Of a stretch of 64,000 bases of DNA, positions 33,292 through 43,975 are shown piece by piece. Each line of letters opens with the position of its first letter. Position 1 is the first letter of the stretch. Where the stretch lies: assembly GCA_036924085.1 (NCBI GenBank), contig JAVGWX010000014.1:41101556-41165555 (forward strand). The letters are read 5' to 3'. The position numbers and the translations under genes are program-made. Below the pieces are notes generated by a model. It saw nothing but the letters and a program-made list of their open reading frames with translations. It had not been told where the DNA came from and made no database searches. Source of the DNA: Ariolimax columbianus. Taxonomy: Eukaryota; Mollusca; Gastropoda; Stylommatophora; Arionidae.

Positions 33292-33485
33292 GACGTAGAG
33301 TCAACGACATCCCAGAACTCTGTTTTGTGAGTCAATGACATCACAGAACTCTGTTTTGTGAGTCAACGATGTCACAGAACTCTGTTTTGTGAGTCAATGA
33401 CATCCCAGAACTCTGTTTTGTGAGTCAACGACATCCCAGAACTCTGTTTTGTGAGTCAACGATATCCCAGAACTCTGTTTTGTCG
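33292..33485 (-). repeat. 32-bp minisatellite grown from LINE coding sequence, about 6 units
   Basis: The unit contains gtcaacgacatcccagaact and ctgttttgtga. On the minus strand the first unit is continuous with the LINE frame ...RDSIRNTVTPDKTEFWDIVD, so the repeat is an expansion of the KTEFWDIVDS segment. Confidence 0.75.
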
Positions 33486-33739
33486 GGGGTGACGGTATTT
33501 CGGATGCTGTCCCTCATGTAGCTATTTATGACTTTTCGTTCGATTACTCTTTCGTTAATACGAAGCTTCTCTGCGTTTGATTTGTGCAGACTCCAAGCCT
33601 CATACCCATTTACTACTGCTGGGATAACCATGCTATTGAAGATGTCAGCCCTGGCCTTTACCTCTGTCATCTCCTTGAGTACCGATTTAATGCGGTTGAA
33701 GCTGAACTAACAAGCTGCCGCTCTCCTGCGGGAAATCTG

Positions 33740-34880
33740 TCACAGACAGACTGCAACGCTAATGTGAAAGCGTGTTACAGACAGACTGCTTAAAATTAAT
33801 GTTAAAGTGTTTCAACACTAATGTTATAATGTGTCACAACAAGACAGCTCAGCGCTAATATTAATATGTGTCACAGACAGACAGCTCAGCTCTAATTTTA
33901 ATTTGTGTCACAGCAAGACAGCTCAGCTCTAATGTTAATATGTGTCACAGACAGACAGCTCAGCTTTAATGTTAATATCTGTCACAACAAGACAGCTCAG
34001 CTCTAATGTTAATATGTGTCACAGACAGACAGCTCAGCTCTAATGTTAATATCTGTCACAACAAGACAGCTCAGCTCTAATGTTAATATGTGTCACAGAC
34101 AGACAGCTCAGCTCTAAAGTTAATATCTGTCACAACAAGACAGCTCAGCTCTAATGTTAATATGTGTCACAGACAGACAGCTCAGCTCTAATGTTAATAT
34201 CTGTCACAGACAGACAGCTCAGCTCTAATGTTAATATGTGTCACAGACAGACAGCTCAGCTCTAATGTTAATATGTGTCACAGACAGACAGCTCAGCTCT
34301 AATGTTAATATGTGTCACAGACAGACAGCTCAGCTCTAATGTTAATATCTGTCACAACAAGACAGCTCAGCTCTAATGTTAATATGCGTCACAGACAGAC
34401 AGCTTAGCTCTAATGTTAATATATGTCACAACACGACTGCTTAGCTCTAATCTTAATATGTGTCACAGACAGACAGCTCAGCTCTAATGTTAATATCTGT
34501 CACAACAAGACTGCTTAGCTCTAATGTTAATATCTGTCACAACAAGACTGCTTAGCTCTAATGTTAATATGTGTCACAGACAGACAGCTCAGCTCTAATG
34601 TTAATATGTGTCACAGACAGACAGCTCAGCTCTAATGTTAATATGTGTCACAACAAGACTGCTTAGCTCTAATGTTAATATGTGTCACAACAAGACTGCT
34701 TAGCTCTAATGTTAATATCTGTCACAACAAGACTGCTTAGCTCTAATATTAATATCTGTCACAACAAGACTGCTTAGCTCTAATGTTAATATCTGTCACA
34801 ACAAGACTGCTCAGCTCTAATGGTAATATCTGTCACAACAAGACTGCTGAGCTCTAATGTTAAAATGTGTCACAGTCTGC
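33740..34880. repeat. 37-bp satellite, about 30 units
   Basis: The unit is gctctaatgttaatatgtgt followed by cacagacagacagctca. A second unit type has cacaacaagactgctta; types are interspersed on the left, while the right third is mostly the second type. Confidence 0.92.
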
Positions 34881-35014
34881 TCAAGAATTTTTCGGATCAT
34901 GTGTAGATGCGTCCACGAAATGCACTGAATTTCTCCGAAGGTCTGAAATTGTCTCTCTTTCAAGATGTTTTTAGTTTAGAAAATTTTTAACGATGTCTCC
35001 CGGAGCAAGGTCAC

Positions 35015-36110
35015 GGGATTAGGGTAATTTAGATCAGGTCACGTGAGTAGAGTGGTTTAGATCAGGTCAGGTGAATAGGGTGGCTGGGGTCAGGTTGAGT
35101 ATGGTGGCTGCAGTCAGATCAGGTAAGTAGGGTAGCTGGGGCCAGTTCAGGTGAGTAGGGTAGCTGGGGTCAGGTCAGGTGAGCAGGGTGGCTGGGGTCA
35201 GATGAGGAGATCAGGGTTGCTGGGGCCAGGTCATGTGAGTAGGGTGGCTGGGGCCAGGTGAGTAGGATGGCTGGGGCCAGGTCAGGTGAATAGGGTGGCT
35301 GGGGCCAGGTCAGGTGAATAGGGTGGCTGGGGCCAAGTCAGGGGAATAGGGTGGCTGGGGCCAGGTCATGTGAGTAGGGTGGCTGGGGCCAGGTCATGTT
35401 AGTAGGATGGCTGGGGTCAGGTCAGGTGAATAGGGTAACTGGGGCCAGGTGAATAGGGTGGCTGGGGCCAGGTCATGTGAGTAGGGTGGCTGGGGCCAGG
35501 TGAGTAGGATGGCTGGGGCCAGGTCAGGTGAATAGGGTGGCTGGGGCCAAGTGAGTAGGGTGGCTGGGGCTAGGTCAGGTGAGTAGGGTGGCTGGGGTCA
35601 GGTGAGTAGGGTGGCTGGGGCTTGACATGGCTCCAGCCACTCTACTCACCTGATTTCGTCCGAACTACCCTACTCACCAGACCTGCCTTGACCCCAGCCA
35701 CCCAACTCACCTGACCCCAGCCTCACTTCTCACAGACCTTTCCCCAGCCACCTTACTCACTGAACTGGCCCCAATCACAATACTTATCTGGCTCTGCCCT
35801 AGCCACCCTACTCACCTGACCTGGCCCCAGCTACCCTTCTCACCTGATCTGGCCCCAGCTACCCTACTCACCTGACCTATTCCCAGCTACCCTTCTCACC
35901 TGACCTGGCCCTAGCTACCATTCTCACCTGATCTAGCCACATCAACCCTTCTCACCTGATCTAGCCACATCAACCCTTCTCACCTGATCTAGCCACATCA
36001 ACCCTTCTCACCTGATCTAGCCACATCAACCCTTCTCACCTGAACCAGACACATCAACCCTTCTCACCTGATCTGACTGCAGCCACCCTACTCACCTGAC
36101 CTGGCGCCAA
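35015..36110. repeat. About 28-bp satellite that reverses orientation at a hairpin
   Basis: From 35015 to 35621 units read gtgagtagggtggctggggc with caggtcag. From 35630 to 36105 the reverse complement is repeated (cctgacctggccccagctac, cctactcacc). The two arms meet at an inverted repeat of 23 bp with two mismatches (35599-35621 and 35630-35652) around an 8-base loop. Confidence 0.9.
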
Positions 36111-36119
36111 GAACATAAC

Positions 36120-36960
36120 TGAGTAACCAGACATATCCTGAATGTTGTGTTCAGTGAAAACTAGTTTGTAGTCCTTAGTTGACCGGTACTTCTAGAGTAG
36201 CACATGCCCCTGTACAGGTCACAGCTTCGGTACGAGCTGGATGTAGCCGGGAGAAGGGTTTCCTGCTTAGCGGGCTAGGCTCGAGCAGCTTAATACTACG
36301 CTGCGTTGGGACAAGCGCTTGCGGAGGGTGGTTAACCGATGTGCAAGTTCATCTTAATAGACTCAAACACTAGAGCAAAATAGGCCTGCAGTCTGTTAGG
36401 TGCCATCTATACTGCTCTTAACAAACCCCCTAACCATGGCCGGTGTTATGCCGTGTTACACAGTTAGTCGCCTCTTACGATATGCTCACATACACAACTT
36501 CATACTTTAAATGAGCAAGAATATTATATCTGAGTTGAACCAGACGGAAACATATTGCATCCCTTAAACACTAGCATTGTTACATACAAACCCACATATA
36601 CATCCAAGCACTTGTTAATTATTCCTGATATCGAATAAAAGACGGCGGTCCGAGTAGGAAAAGTGCATGCTTCACCAGTAGAACTCATATATGCAAACCT
36701 TGAACGAAATAAACATGTAGATAGCTGTTCAGTTTGATGCTCAAATAAAGTAACAAATGATTCAAGTGCATAATGTTGTTTATTTTTTTGGAAACAAATT
36801 TCTACTTATAATGTTCACATAGATATAATGTAATTTGTGGATCAAACTATATACTTCGAGATACGCTGTTAACGTTTAGTTACAGTTTACGAATGTTATT
36901 AAATTAATTTTGAAAGCAGGATAAAAATCGTAGTTACCAAAATATAGCATGCTTTCTCTT
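36120..36960. other. Low-repeat stretch, no gene recognised
   Basis: Mostly unique sequence. On the minus strand AATAAA (36779-36784) could serve the putative exon at 37099-37236. Confidence 0.4.
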
Positions 36961-37065
36961 GCGCACACACACACACACACACACACACATACGCACGCGC
37001 GCGCGCACACACACACACACACACAGAGACAGACAGACAGACATATAAAAAAAAAAATATATATA
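36961..37065. repeat. CA/CG and AT microsatellites
   Basis: Runs (CA)n, cgcgcgcg, (CA)n, (GACA)n, an A run and (AT)n follow one another. Confidence 0.9.
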
Positions 37066-37098
37066 TATAAATATATAAACTGTAATGTTACTAGTTTC

Positions 37099-37236
37099 CT
37101 ATTTAGCTAGTTTCTTGTCTTGAACATTCCAGGGCTTTGTACTCCTGCTGTCAGGTCCTAGGGTCAGCTCATGGTCTATGCGACACAGATACTTCTTTAT
37201 GTCAGAGCTCCGTATGTCCTGTACCGTGGACGAAAA
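37099..37236 (-). other. Possible terminal coding exon (speculative)
   Basis: The minus strand has a pyrimidine-rich stretch ending tctttctcactgaag (37251-37237) and then an open frame of about 45 codons to a TAG at 37099. The frame has a protein-like mix (DIRSSDIKKYLCRIDHELTL, GPDSRSTKPWNVQDKKLAK) with no repeats. AATAAA on the same strand at 36784-36779 could be the poly(A) signal. A frame of this length is not rare by chance. I do not recognise the protein, and it could be an unrecognised repeat. Confidence 0.22.
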
Positions 37237-37744
37237 CTTCAGTGAGAAAGATTGTCGTGTGAAAAAAATAATACCTTAGATCTTGAATGTTGTACCCTAA
37301 TAAAGACATCTCACACTAAAATATTCAGGGGAATTAACAATTCGTTAGTTTTATTTTAAAAGTAATTTATTTTGTTGTATCCCTTTTGACGAGGTAATGT
37401 AAATAGGTGTTATCCAAAACAACAATTCCCACTTGTATTTTCCACAAAGTTTGAGTGAATTATGTCAGATAGTCAGTCATATCACATTTACTACAGGTCT
37501 TTATCTACAACTAACATCGCGAGCTTGCAAGAAAAGAATGAAATACATCTTTGAGCTGACCTGTCACAATAAAATAATTGTTCAGGAACGAAGATGCTGC
37601 ACTGTAAATCAGCCGACAGCATATAGCGACTCATTGCTGACTGCCTACATTAGAATCAGTGAATCCGAGCTTACCAACGCTCTATTCCTTATCCAAGCAA
37701 TGAGAACAGGCTGCATATGTGTAATCTGGCTAAAAGAAGGCGAA

Positions 37745-38275
37745 CCAAAACGAGAACAACAACAGAAACAATCACCAGAACAACAGCAACAACAACAATT
37801 ACAACAACAATCACCAGAACAACAACAATCACCAGAACAACAGCAACAACAACAATCACCAGAACAACAGCAACAGCAACAATCACCAGAACAACAGCAA
37901 CAATCACCAGAACAACAGCAACAGCAACAATCACCAGAACAACTGCAACAATCACCAGAACAACAGCAATTACAACAACAATCACCAGAACAACAGCAAC
38001 AGCAACAATCACCAGAACAACAGCAACAGAAACAATCACCAGAACAACAGCAACAATCACCAGAACAACAGCAATTACAACAACAATCACCAGAACAACA
38101 GCAACAACAGCAATTACAACAACAATCACCAGAACAACAGCAACAACAACAATCACCAGAACAACAACAGAAACAATCACCAGAACAACAGCAACAGCAA
38201 CAATCACCAGAACAACAACAGAAACAATCACCAGAACAACAGCAACAACAACAATCACAACAACAACTGCAATAA
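37745..38275. repeat. CAA/CAG minisatellite encoding QQSPEQ-type repeats in one frame
   Basis: Units combine caacaatcaccagaacaaca with variable gcaacag/attacaacaa pieces. One plus frame is open from 37433 to 38275 and has about 100 non-repeat residues before the repeats. I leave it as a repeat, because other frames are open too and there is no independent gene evidence. Confidence 0.85.
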
Positions 38276-38289
38276 CAACAACAAAGACA

Positions 38290-38370
38290 AGAAAAAAACA
38301 AGAAAAAGAAGAAGAATAAGAAGAAGAAGAAGACGAAAAAAAGAAGAAGAAGAAAAAGAAGAGGAAATGT
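38290..38370. repeat. GAA/AAG purine tract
   Basis: About 80 bp of A and G with an aagaagaag pattern, following directly on the CAA array. Confidence 0.85.
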
Positions 38371-38539
38371 TCCATAACTTAAATAGTAAAAATAAATTTG
38401 GCTCCGTTAGAGTTATAAGAAGGTACAAGGAAACAACACAACAACATAAATGGGACGCAATTCTCAGACCACGGAAACGTGTATACCTAACCATTGATGT
38501 AACATTGTTAGAGCAGTTGTACTCATGCGAAGGTACAGG

Positions 38540-38850
38540 GGCTGTTTCGTTGTAGCGGAACGTTCAACCAACCCAGCTGTAAACGGATACTTGAGAGGCT
38601 CCATGCGAAGGCATGACAGAGAGTAAACGATCTTATTATTTGTAAGTTGATGCCTTGGACAATGAAGCCTCGGGCACCTCATCCTTGATGACAGTGACTA
38701 ACATAGGGCTAAATTAACCTTTTCATGATATGTAAGACAGGCAGCAAGGAAGGGAACTGGCCATCTCCACCTTACAAAAGTTGGGGGGGGGGGGGTGTTT
38801 CGTAAAGGAAGTCTCTAACACTTCATCCCCGACGGCAGTGTAAGCTGTGT
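38540..38850 (+). mobile_element. SINE-B copy (head missing)
   Basis: Has acccagctgtaaacggatac (about 38569), aaggaagggaactggccatc (about 38736), caccttacaaaag, and the 3' segment tctctaacacttcatccccg with acggcagtg (about 38811-38840). A 13-base G run lies inside. Confidence 0.6.
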
Positions 38851-39054
38851 TACTACCTATGATAATATTTGATAAATCCGCGAATATAAACATAGAGAGC
38901 AGCAAATGTGGCGTTTACAAGACCGAGGGTCTAACTGTCCTCGTGTTTTAGTCCATCATAGATGCTGCCAGGCCACAGACATGACTGAGATTCATATCAC
39001 TTAACGACTGACACTTGCATCTGCAGAAACGAGTTGTGGATTTATACTTGGATA

Positions 39055-39320
39055 AATTAGTTTTTTCCCTCTGAGGCCTCTTGTGGTCCCATTATACTGG
39101 CAAAGTCATCGGCTATATTAAATAGTATTTCGGTTGCCCTGTGTTGTGTTTCTACGGTCCAGGGCACATGGCTGAACTTTCCGAGAATGTCGCCCTTCGT
39201 TTCGTTTTCTGACGACAGATGGGCCAAAAATGGACTAACACATCTTTCGGGAGAGATTGGACTCAGCCCGGCTACCAAGCTAACTAAGCTGAGCCACGCA
39301 TTTAATCCTCGCTGTCCCCG
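39055..39320 (-). mobile_element. Candidate tRNA-derived SINE (SINE-D), one copy
   Basis: On the minus strand, gtggctcagcttagttagct (A-box-like) and gggctgagtccaatctc (B-box-like, about 39267-39251) are spaced as in a tRNA. The body then runs to gagggaaaaaactaa at about 39065-39050. The body contains a 73-codon open frame on the same strand, for which I have no assignment. Confidence 0.4.
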
Positions 39321-39329
39321 ACAAGGCAG

Positions 39330-40046
39330 TTGGGTTCTCAGCTCCCCTCACTGGGTTCTAAATGTTCTTGGTCGACACATTTACCATGAAACTACAAGGC
39401 GTCAGGGCTTCATTTCCGTATATTACAAGTTTAGTGAGCAACTTATCGTCTTTATTGTTGGTTCTTGTGCGTTAATTCACCCATTCTGAAATTTTATACC
39501 ATTCAATGACCACACGGGTTTCCGTACAAAAATAATTATAAGTGTCTAGCTTCAGGAGGCCAAAATTCTGTGATGTTTTGCAAAATATTGTCGAACGGGT
39601 CTAACTGACGGACTTTATTCTGATGTCGCCACAGAAACTCATACATGTAGGAATCTATCATGTGTCTGTGTGTTCCGTTTTGGTTAGGGTTAGGGTTAGG
39701 TGCCCTCTAACCTTGTGCCAGAATGAACAGGAATGTCCTGCTGACATGTGCGACATCTGTAACAATCTTGGCGAACTGTGAGAGACAAAGTCATAACATG
39801 ATTCTTAGCACACAGTCGGACGGTGTGTATAATTCGTCTTTCCTGCAAAAACTACGCAATTTATTTTCTTGCGCGTTAAGTGTGACAACTGCAATAAATC
39901 CATCTTCCACGTACGGTGTTAGATCTGAGAATGACATAGACATAGGTTTACCACGCGAATTGAAGACGCGCGAATTGAAAAGTATGGTGCTTCGTGTGGC
40001 TACATTCTACTAAATTTGACCTATTATAATCCGTGAGTGGCATTGC
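39330..40046. other. Low-repeat stretch with a telomere-like motif
   Basis: Three TTAGGG units at 39682-39700 (ggttagggttagggttagg). A plus-strand frame at 39723-40013 (96 codons) is not recognisable. No splice or promoter evidence. Confidence 0.4.
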
Positions 40047-40125
40047 AGTGGTCGATTGACGAAACGGGTCTCTGATGACTAAGCGAACATTATTATTATT
40101 ATTATTATTGTTATTATTATTAGAT
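40047..40125 (+). mobile_element. 3' end of a (TTA)n-tailed retroposon
   Basis: Same 60-bp 3' segment as 33232-33291, followed by a longer (ATT)n tail (about 30 bp). Confidence 0.5.
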
Positions 40126-40329
40126 AACGTTTATATTCTTATAATTTATTTCCGTGCAATAATATCTAAAAGAATCAACAATTGTTTGTTGGTTGTAAAT
40201 GTTTTACCATTGATAATTTGTCATGTCGTGTTTTTGTTTGTGAGCTCTACGTCTGTTGTTTTATGTTGTCCCTTTACTAGTAGTGCGCGATTTTTCTAGC
40301 AGTGGATGATCAACTTCAATACTTAGTTG

Positions 40330-40860
40330 TAAGTACGTGGCAATAACTACCAATAGACCTTTATACAACACGATTTTCGAAATGTATTTTGACAAAAATG
40401 TAGTGCCGACCATATTCCGAATGTCGTAGTTTTGCAGACTGTCTTTGCTAGTAGCATCGATTGACCTTCCTTAAACACCTCATTTCACACGTTGCAAGTC
40501 TGCTCTCGCGATCCATCGACAGTGGTAGCACAGAGTCTGCATAAATATACTGTTTATCAGCGGCTGCTTTGTTGCCAAACTAATGCTTGGGTGCTTAAGT
40601 AGTGGTGACAGTTGATAAGTCACATCTAACGCTTTCTAACACAGTCTCGATTTCCCTGAGAAAATACTGCCAAAATACATGAACTCATTTGCCTATTGAA
40701 AAGCTATATCATTTACACTTATGTTTCGTGGCCCAGGTATTCTGCTGGTCCTCATATTTTCTGTCTTAGTCTCGTTAATTCTCTTGTTGTATCTGAGCCA
40801 TACTCTTTAATTTTATTTCAGGTTCGATTTTGTTAAATTTGACTTGCTTTTGATATCGGT
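40330..40860 (-). pseudogene. LINE reverse transcriptase C-terminal remnant
   Basis: The minus strand reads INETKTENMRTSRIPGPRNI, ANEFMYFGSIFS (YLGS-type landmark), VTYQLSPLLKHPSI, INSIFMQTLCYHC and DIRNMVGTT in shifting frames. These match the order of a LINE Pol C-terminus, with an NSIFxPTLCY landmark. It abuts the 50-bp satellite. Confidence 0.6.
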
Positions 40861-41815
40861 TTCTCTGCCTGACCTGCCTCACCATTTGATTCATGACAAC
40901 AATTCTGATTGACTCCATGTAGCCACCCTCATCATATGATTTATGACAACAATTCTGATTGACTCCATGTAGCCACCCTCACCATATGATTCATGACAAC
41001 AATTCTGATTGACTCCATGTAGCCACCCTCATCATATGATTCATGACAACAATTCTGATTGACTCTATGTAGCCACCCTCATCATATGATTCATGACAAA
41101 AATTCTGATTGAATCCATGTAGCCACTCTCATCATATGATTCATGACAACAATTCTGATTGACTCTATGTAGCCACTCTCATCATATGATTCATGACAAC
41201 AATTCTGATTGACTCCATGTAGTAACCCTCATCATATGAATCGTGACAACAATTCTGATTGATTCCATGTAGCCAGCCTCACCACATGATTCATGACTTA
41301 CATTATGATTGACTCCATGTAGCCACCCTAACCATGTGATTCATGACAACAATTCCGATTGTCTCCATGTAGCCACCCTAACCATATGATTCATGACTAA
41401 CATTCTGATTGTCTCAATGTAGCCACCCTAACCATATGATTCATGACTAACATTCTGATTGTCTCCATGTAGCCACCCTCACCACATGATTCATGACTAA
41501 CATTCTGATTGACTCCATGTAGCCACCGAAACCATATGATTCATGACAACAATTATGATTGTCTCCACGTAGCCACCCTCACCACATGATTCATGACAAC
41601 AATTCTGATTGACTCCATGTAGCCACCCTCACCATATGATTCATGACTAACATTCTGATTGACTCCATGTAGCCACCCTCACCATATGATTCATGACTAG
41701 CATTCTGATTGACTCCATGTAGCCACCCTAATCATATGATTCATGACAACAATTCTGATTGACTCCATGTAGCCACCCTCACCATATGATTCATGCCAGC
41801 AGTTTTGATTGTCTC
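40861..41815. repeat. 50-bp satellite, about 19 units
   Basis: The unit is atcatatgattcatgacaac, aattctgattgactccatgt, agccaccctc. The period is exactly 50 bp over most of the array. A variant with actaacattctg is clustered on the right. Confidence 0.95.
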
Positions 41816-42205
41816 TAGCTAGTCATCATAGACACTATATATATACAGCAAGCTCGCAAGCCCAGCATGCTCCCTCCCCCGAGAAATGAGTTAAGCAAGA
41901 TAGTTGCCAGAAAGCGAGTCATACTTCAGTTGCTACTTTCACATTGCGGACTATCGACGTGTGAGAAGGCATATATTGTGCATACAGGAGATGGGGTTGC
42001 GACCAAGATGACATTGAAATCCAATACTTTGTGAAATAAAGAACTATTGATGTGGTTAGAAGAGAACAGAACCAATCAAACAATGGCTACCACGCCCTTG
42101 ACCGGCAGGGACAGACCACCATTGTTCATCTCATGACATGACACAAGACTGGATAAACACGTGTACCAGCTCTGACTGTCTGTTTCGTCACTGTGAACGT
42201 GTGGA
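41816..42205. other. No recognisable feature
   Basis: Unique-looking sequence up to the 78-bp direct repeat. Confidence 0.35.
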
Positions 42206-42836
42206 CTAAACAAAGAAACTGCTGAGTATGTTTTACAGGGCGGTCCCCTGCATTACCAGTTTCGGAAGATACACTGGCTCACGGTTCTTCTTCTTCTTCT
42301 TTGCGTTCGGTTTCGTATGCTCGTTTTATGCCACCAGATAGGCTGCATCCATGATGTGACACGTCAGTCGCAGGTCCTCAATGGTTCCCCACAGTTTGTC
42401 TTGTATGTTTCTCTCCTCGGGCCAGGTCTTCTCATGGGAGTCTTTGTGCAGTGGACATGTTTGCAGGATGTGTTCTGGAGTCTGGGGTCCTCTCTGACAT
42501 ATGCATTGTGCAGTCTGTACTGCTTTTATTTTACGAATGTGTGCATTTAGTCTGCAATGACCTGTTCTGAGGCAAAAAATTGTGGTATACTGTTTCCTAT
42601 TCAGTCTATTGATTGGGTCCTGTGGGTATTTACTGTTTGTTCTCTCTATCCACTGTTGTTTATATTTTTTTAAATGTTTGCCTTGACTTCTGGCAATGAC
42701 ACTGGGTGGGTGAATTGTTCTCTTTATCTTCCCACTCTGGCTAGCCTGTCCGCCCATTCTAAACAAAGAAACTGCTGAGTATGTTTTACAGGACGGTCCA
42801 CTGCATTACCAGTTACGAAAGAAACACAGGCTCACG
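42206..42836 (-). mobile_element. Second RNase H-type LINE subfamily, 5'-truncated, between 78-bp direct repeats
   Basis: The insert (about 42285-42758) has a (GAA)n-type tail (ttcttcttcttctt on +, 42285-42300). It is flanked by direct repeats of 78 bp (42206-42284 and 42759-42836) that begin ctaaacaaagaaactgctga and end ggctcacg, with about six mismatches. This is either an unusually long target duplication or an insertion between two copies of a pre-existing duplication. Confidence 0.75.
42326..42758 (-). pseudogene. LINE Pol C-terminus, subfamily 2
   Basis: Open frame with NRKQYTTIFCLRTGHCRLNA, AQCICQRGPQTPEHILQTCP (C-x-C...EHxLQxCP zinc motif), EERNIQDKLWGTIEDLRLT and the stop at 42326. 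It shares the layout of the 46230 protein but little exact sequence, so it is a separate subfamily. RT and RNase H are absent. Confidence 0.75.
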
Positions 42837-42944
42837 ATTCAATACTAGAATCAATAATGTACAGAGCTAAAGAGGAGCTCTAAACAACAGTCTAGTTCAT
42901 CCAAGAAACTCGTCGAACGATGTAAACATAAACGATACGATCAC

Positions 42945-43975
42945 AAGAGGAAGAACAAAAAGATGAAGAAAAAGATGAAAAGTAAGAATAAGAAGAGTAA
43001 GAAGAAGAAGAGTAATAAGAAGCAGAAGAAAACAGAAGGAAGAGTAAGAAAAAGAAAAAGAAGAAAACGATGAAGAAGAAAATGAAGAGTAATAAGAAGA
43101 AGAGTAATAATAAGCAGAAGACAAAGAAGAAGAGGAGGGGCAAGAAGAAGAAGATACGAAGAGTAAGTAGGAGAAGAAGAAAAAGAATAAGAAGAAGAGA
43201 AAGAGTAAGAAAAAGAACAAAAAGAAGAAGAAGAAGAAGAAGTGTAAGAAGAAGAATAGGAAACAGGGCAAGCGTGAGAAGAAGAAAAAGAAAAAGAAGA
43301 AGAAGAAGAAGAAGAAGAAAAAGAAGAAAAAGAGGAAGAGTAAGAAAAAGAACAAGAGGAAGAAGAAGAAGAAGAAGTGTAAGAAGAAGAAAAGGAAACA
43401 GGGCAAGCGTGAGAAGAAGAAAAAGAAAAAGAAGAGTAAGAAGAAAAAAAAGAAGAAAATGAAGAAGAAAAGTAAGAAGAAGAAGAGGAAGAGTAAGAAA
43501 AATAAGAACAAAAAGAAGAAGAAGTGTAAGAAGAAGAAGAGGAGAAAGAGCAAGCATAAGAAGAAGAAAAAGAAAAAGAACAGTAAGAAGAAGAAAAAGA
43601 AGATGAAGGAGAAGATGAAGAAGAAGAAGAGGAAGAATAAGAAGAAAAAGAAGAAGATGAAGAAGAAGAAGAAGAAGAAGAAGAAGAGGAAGAGTAAGAA
43701 GAAGAAGTAAAAAGAAGAAGAAGAAGAGGAAGAGTAAGAAGAAGAAGAACAAAAAGAAGAAGAAGAAGAACTGTAAGAAGAAGAAGATGAAGAAGAGGAC
43801 GAGTAAGAAAAAGAAGAAGAACTGTAAGAAGAAGAAGAGGAGAAAGAGCAAGCATAAGAAGAAAAAGAAAAAGAAAAAGAAGAGTAAGAAGAAGAAAAAG
43901 AAGACGAAGAAGAAGATGAAGAATAAGAAGAGAAACAGTAAGAAGAAGAAGAAGAAGAGGAAGAAGAAACAGAAG
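42945..43975. repeat. AAG/GAA purine tract, about 1.03 kb
   Basis: Almost pure A and G on the plus strand. Longer blocks recur (for example aaacagggcaagcgtgagaa twice, gagaaagagcaagcataaga twice), so block duplication contributed. K/R-rich plus frames and F/L/S-rich minus frames are artefacts. Confidence 0.95.

Larger units (their letters stand above)
32700..33710 (-). pseudogene. LINE Pol C-terminal remnant in two pieces
   Basis: Piece one (33700-33485) reads KARADIFNSMVIPAVVNGYE, AWSLHKSNAEKLRINERVIE and RKVINSYMRDSIRN, typical of the YGxETWxLxKxxxxKLxxxERxMER segment. Piece two (32940-32700) reads KYIWADHVYRKTNNRWTRRV and, in another frame, WRDDDLATYGRSLYSGAKDS, the end of the protein. 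A minisatellite and about 350 bp of foreign sequence lie between them. Confidence 0.7.

Noticed and set aside
37433..38275. 280-codon frame with a poly-Q/SPE C-terminal part
   Set aside because: The Q part is a CAA/CAG minisatellite open in other frames too; the first 100 residues have no recognisable feature and no promoter or splice evidence.
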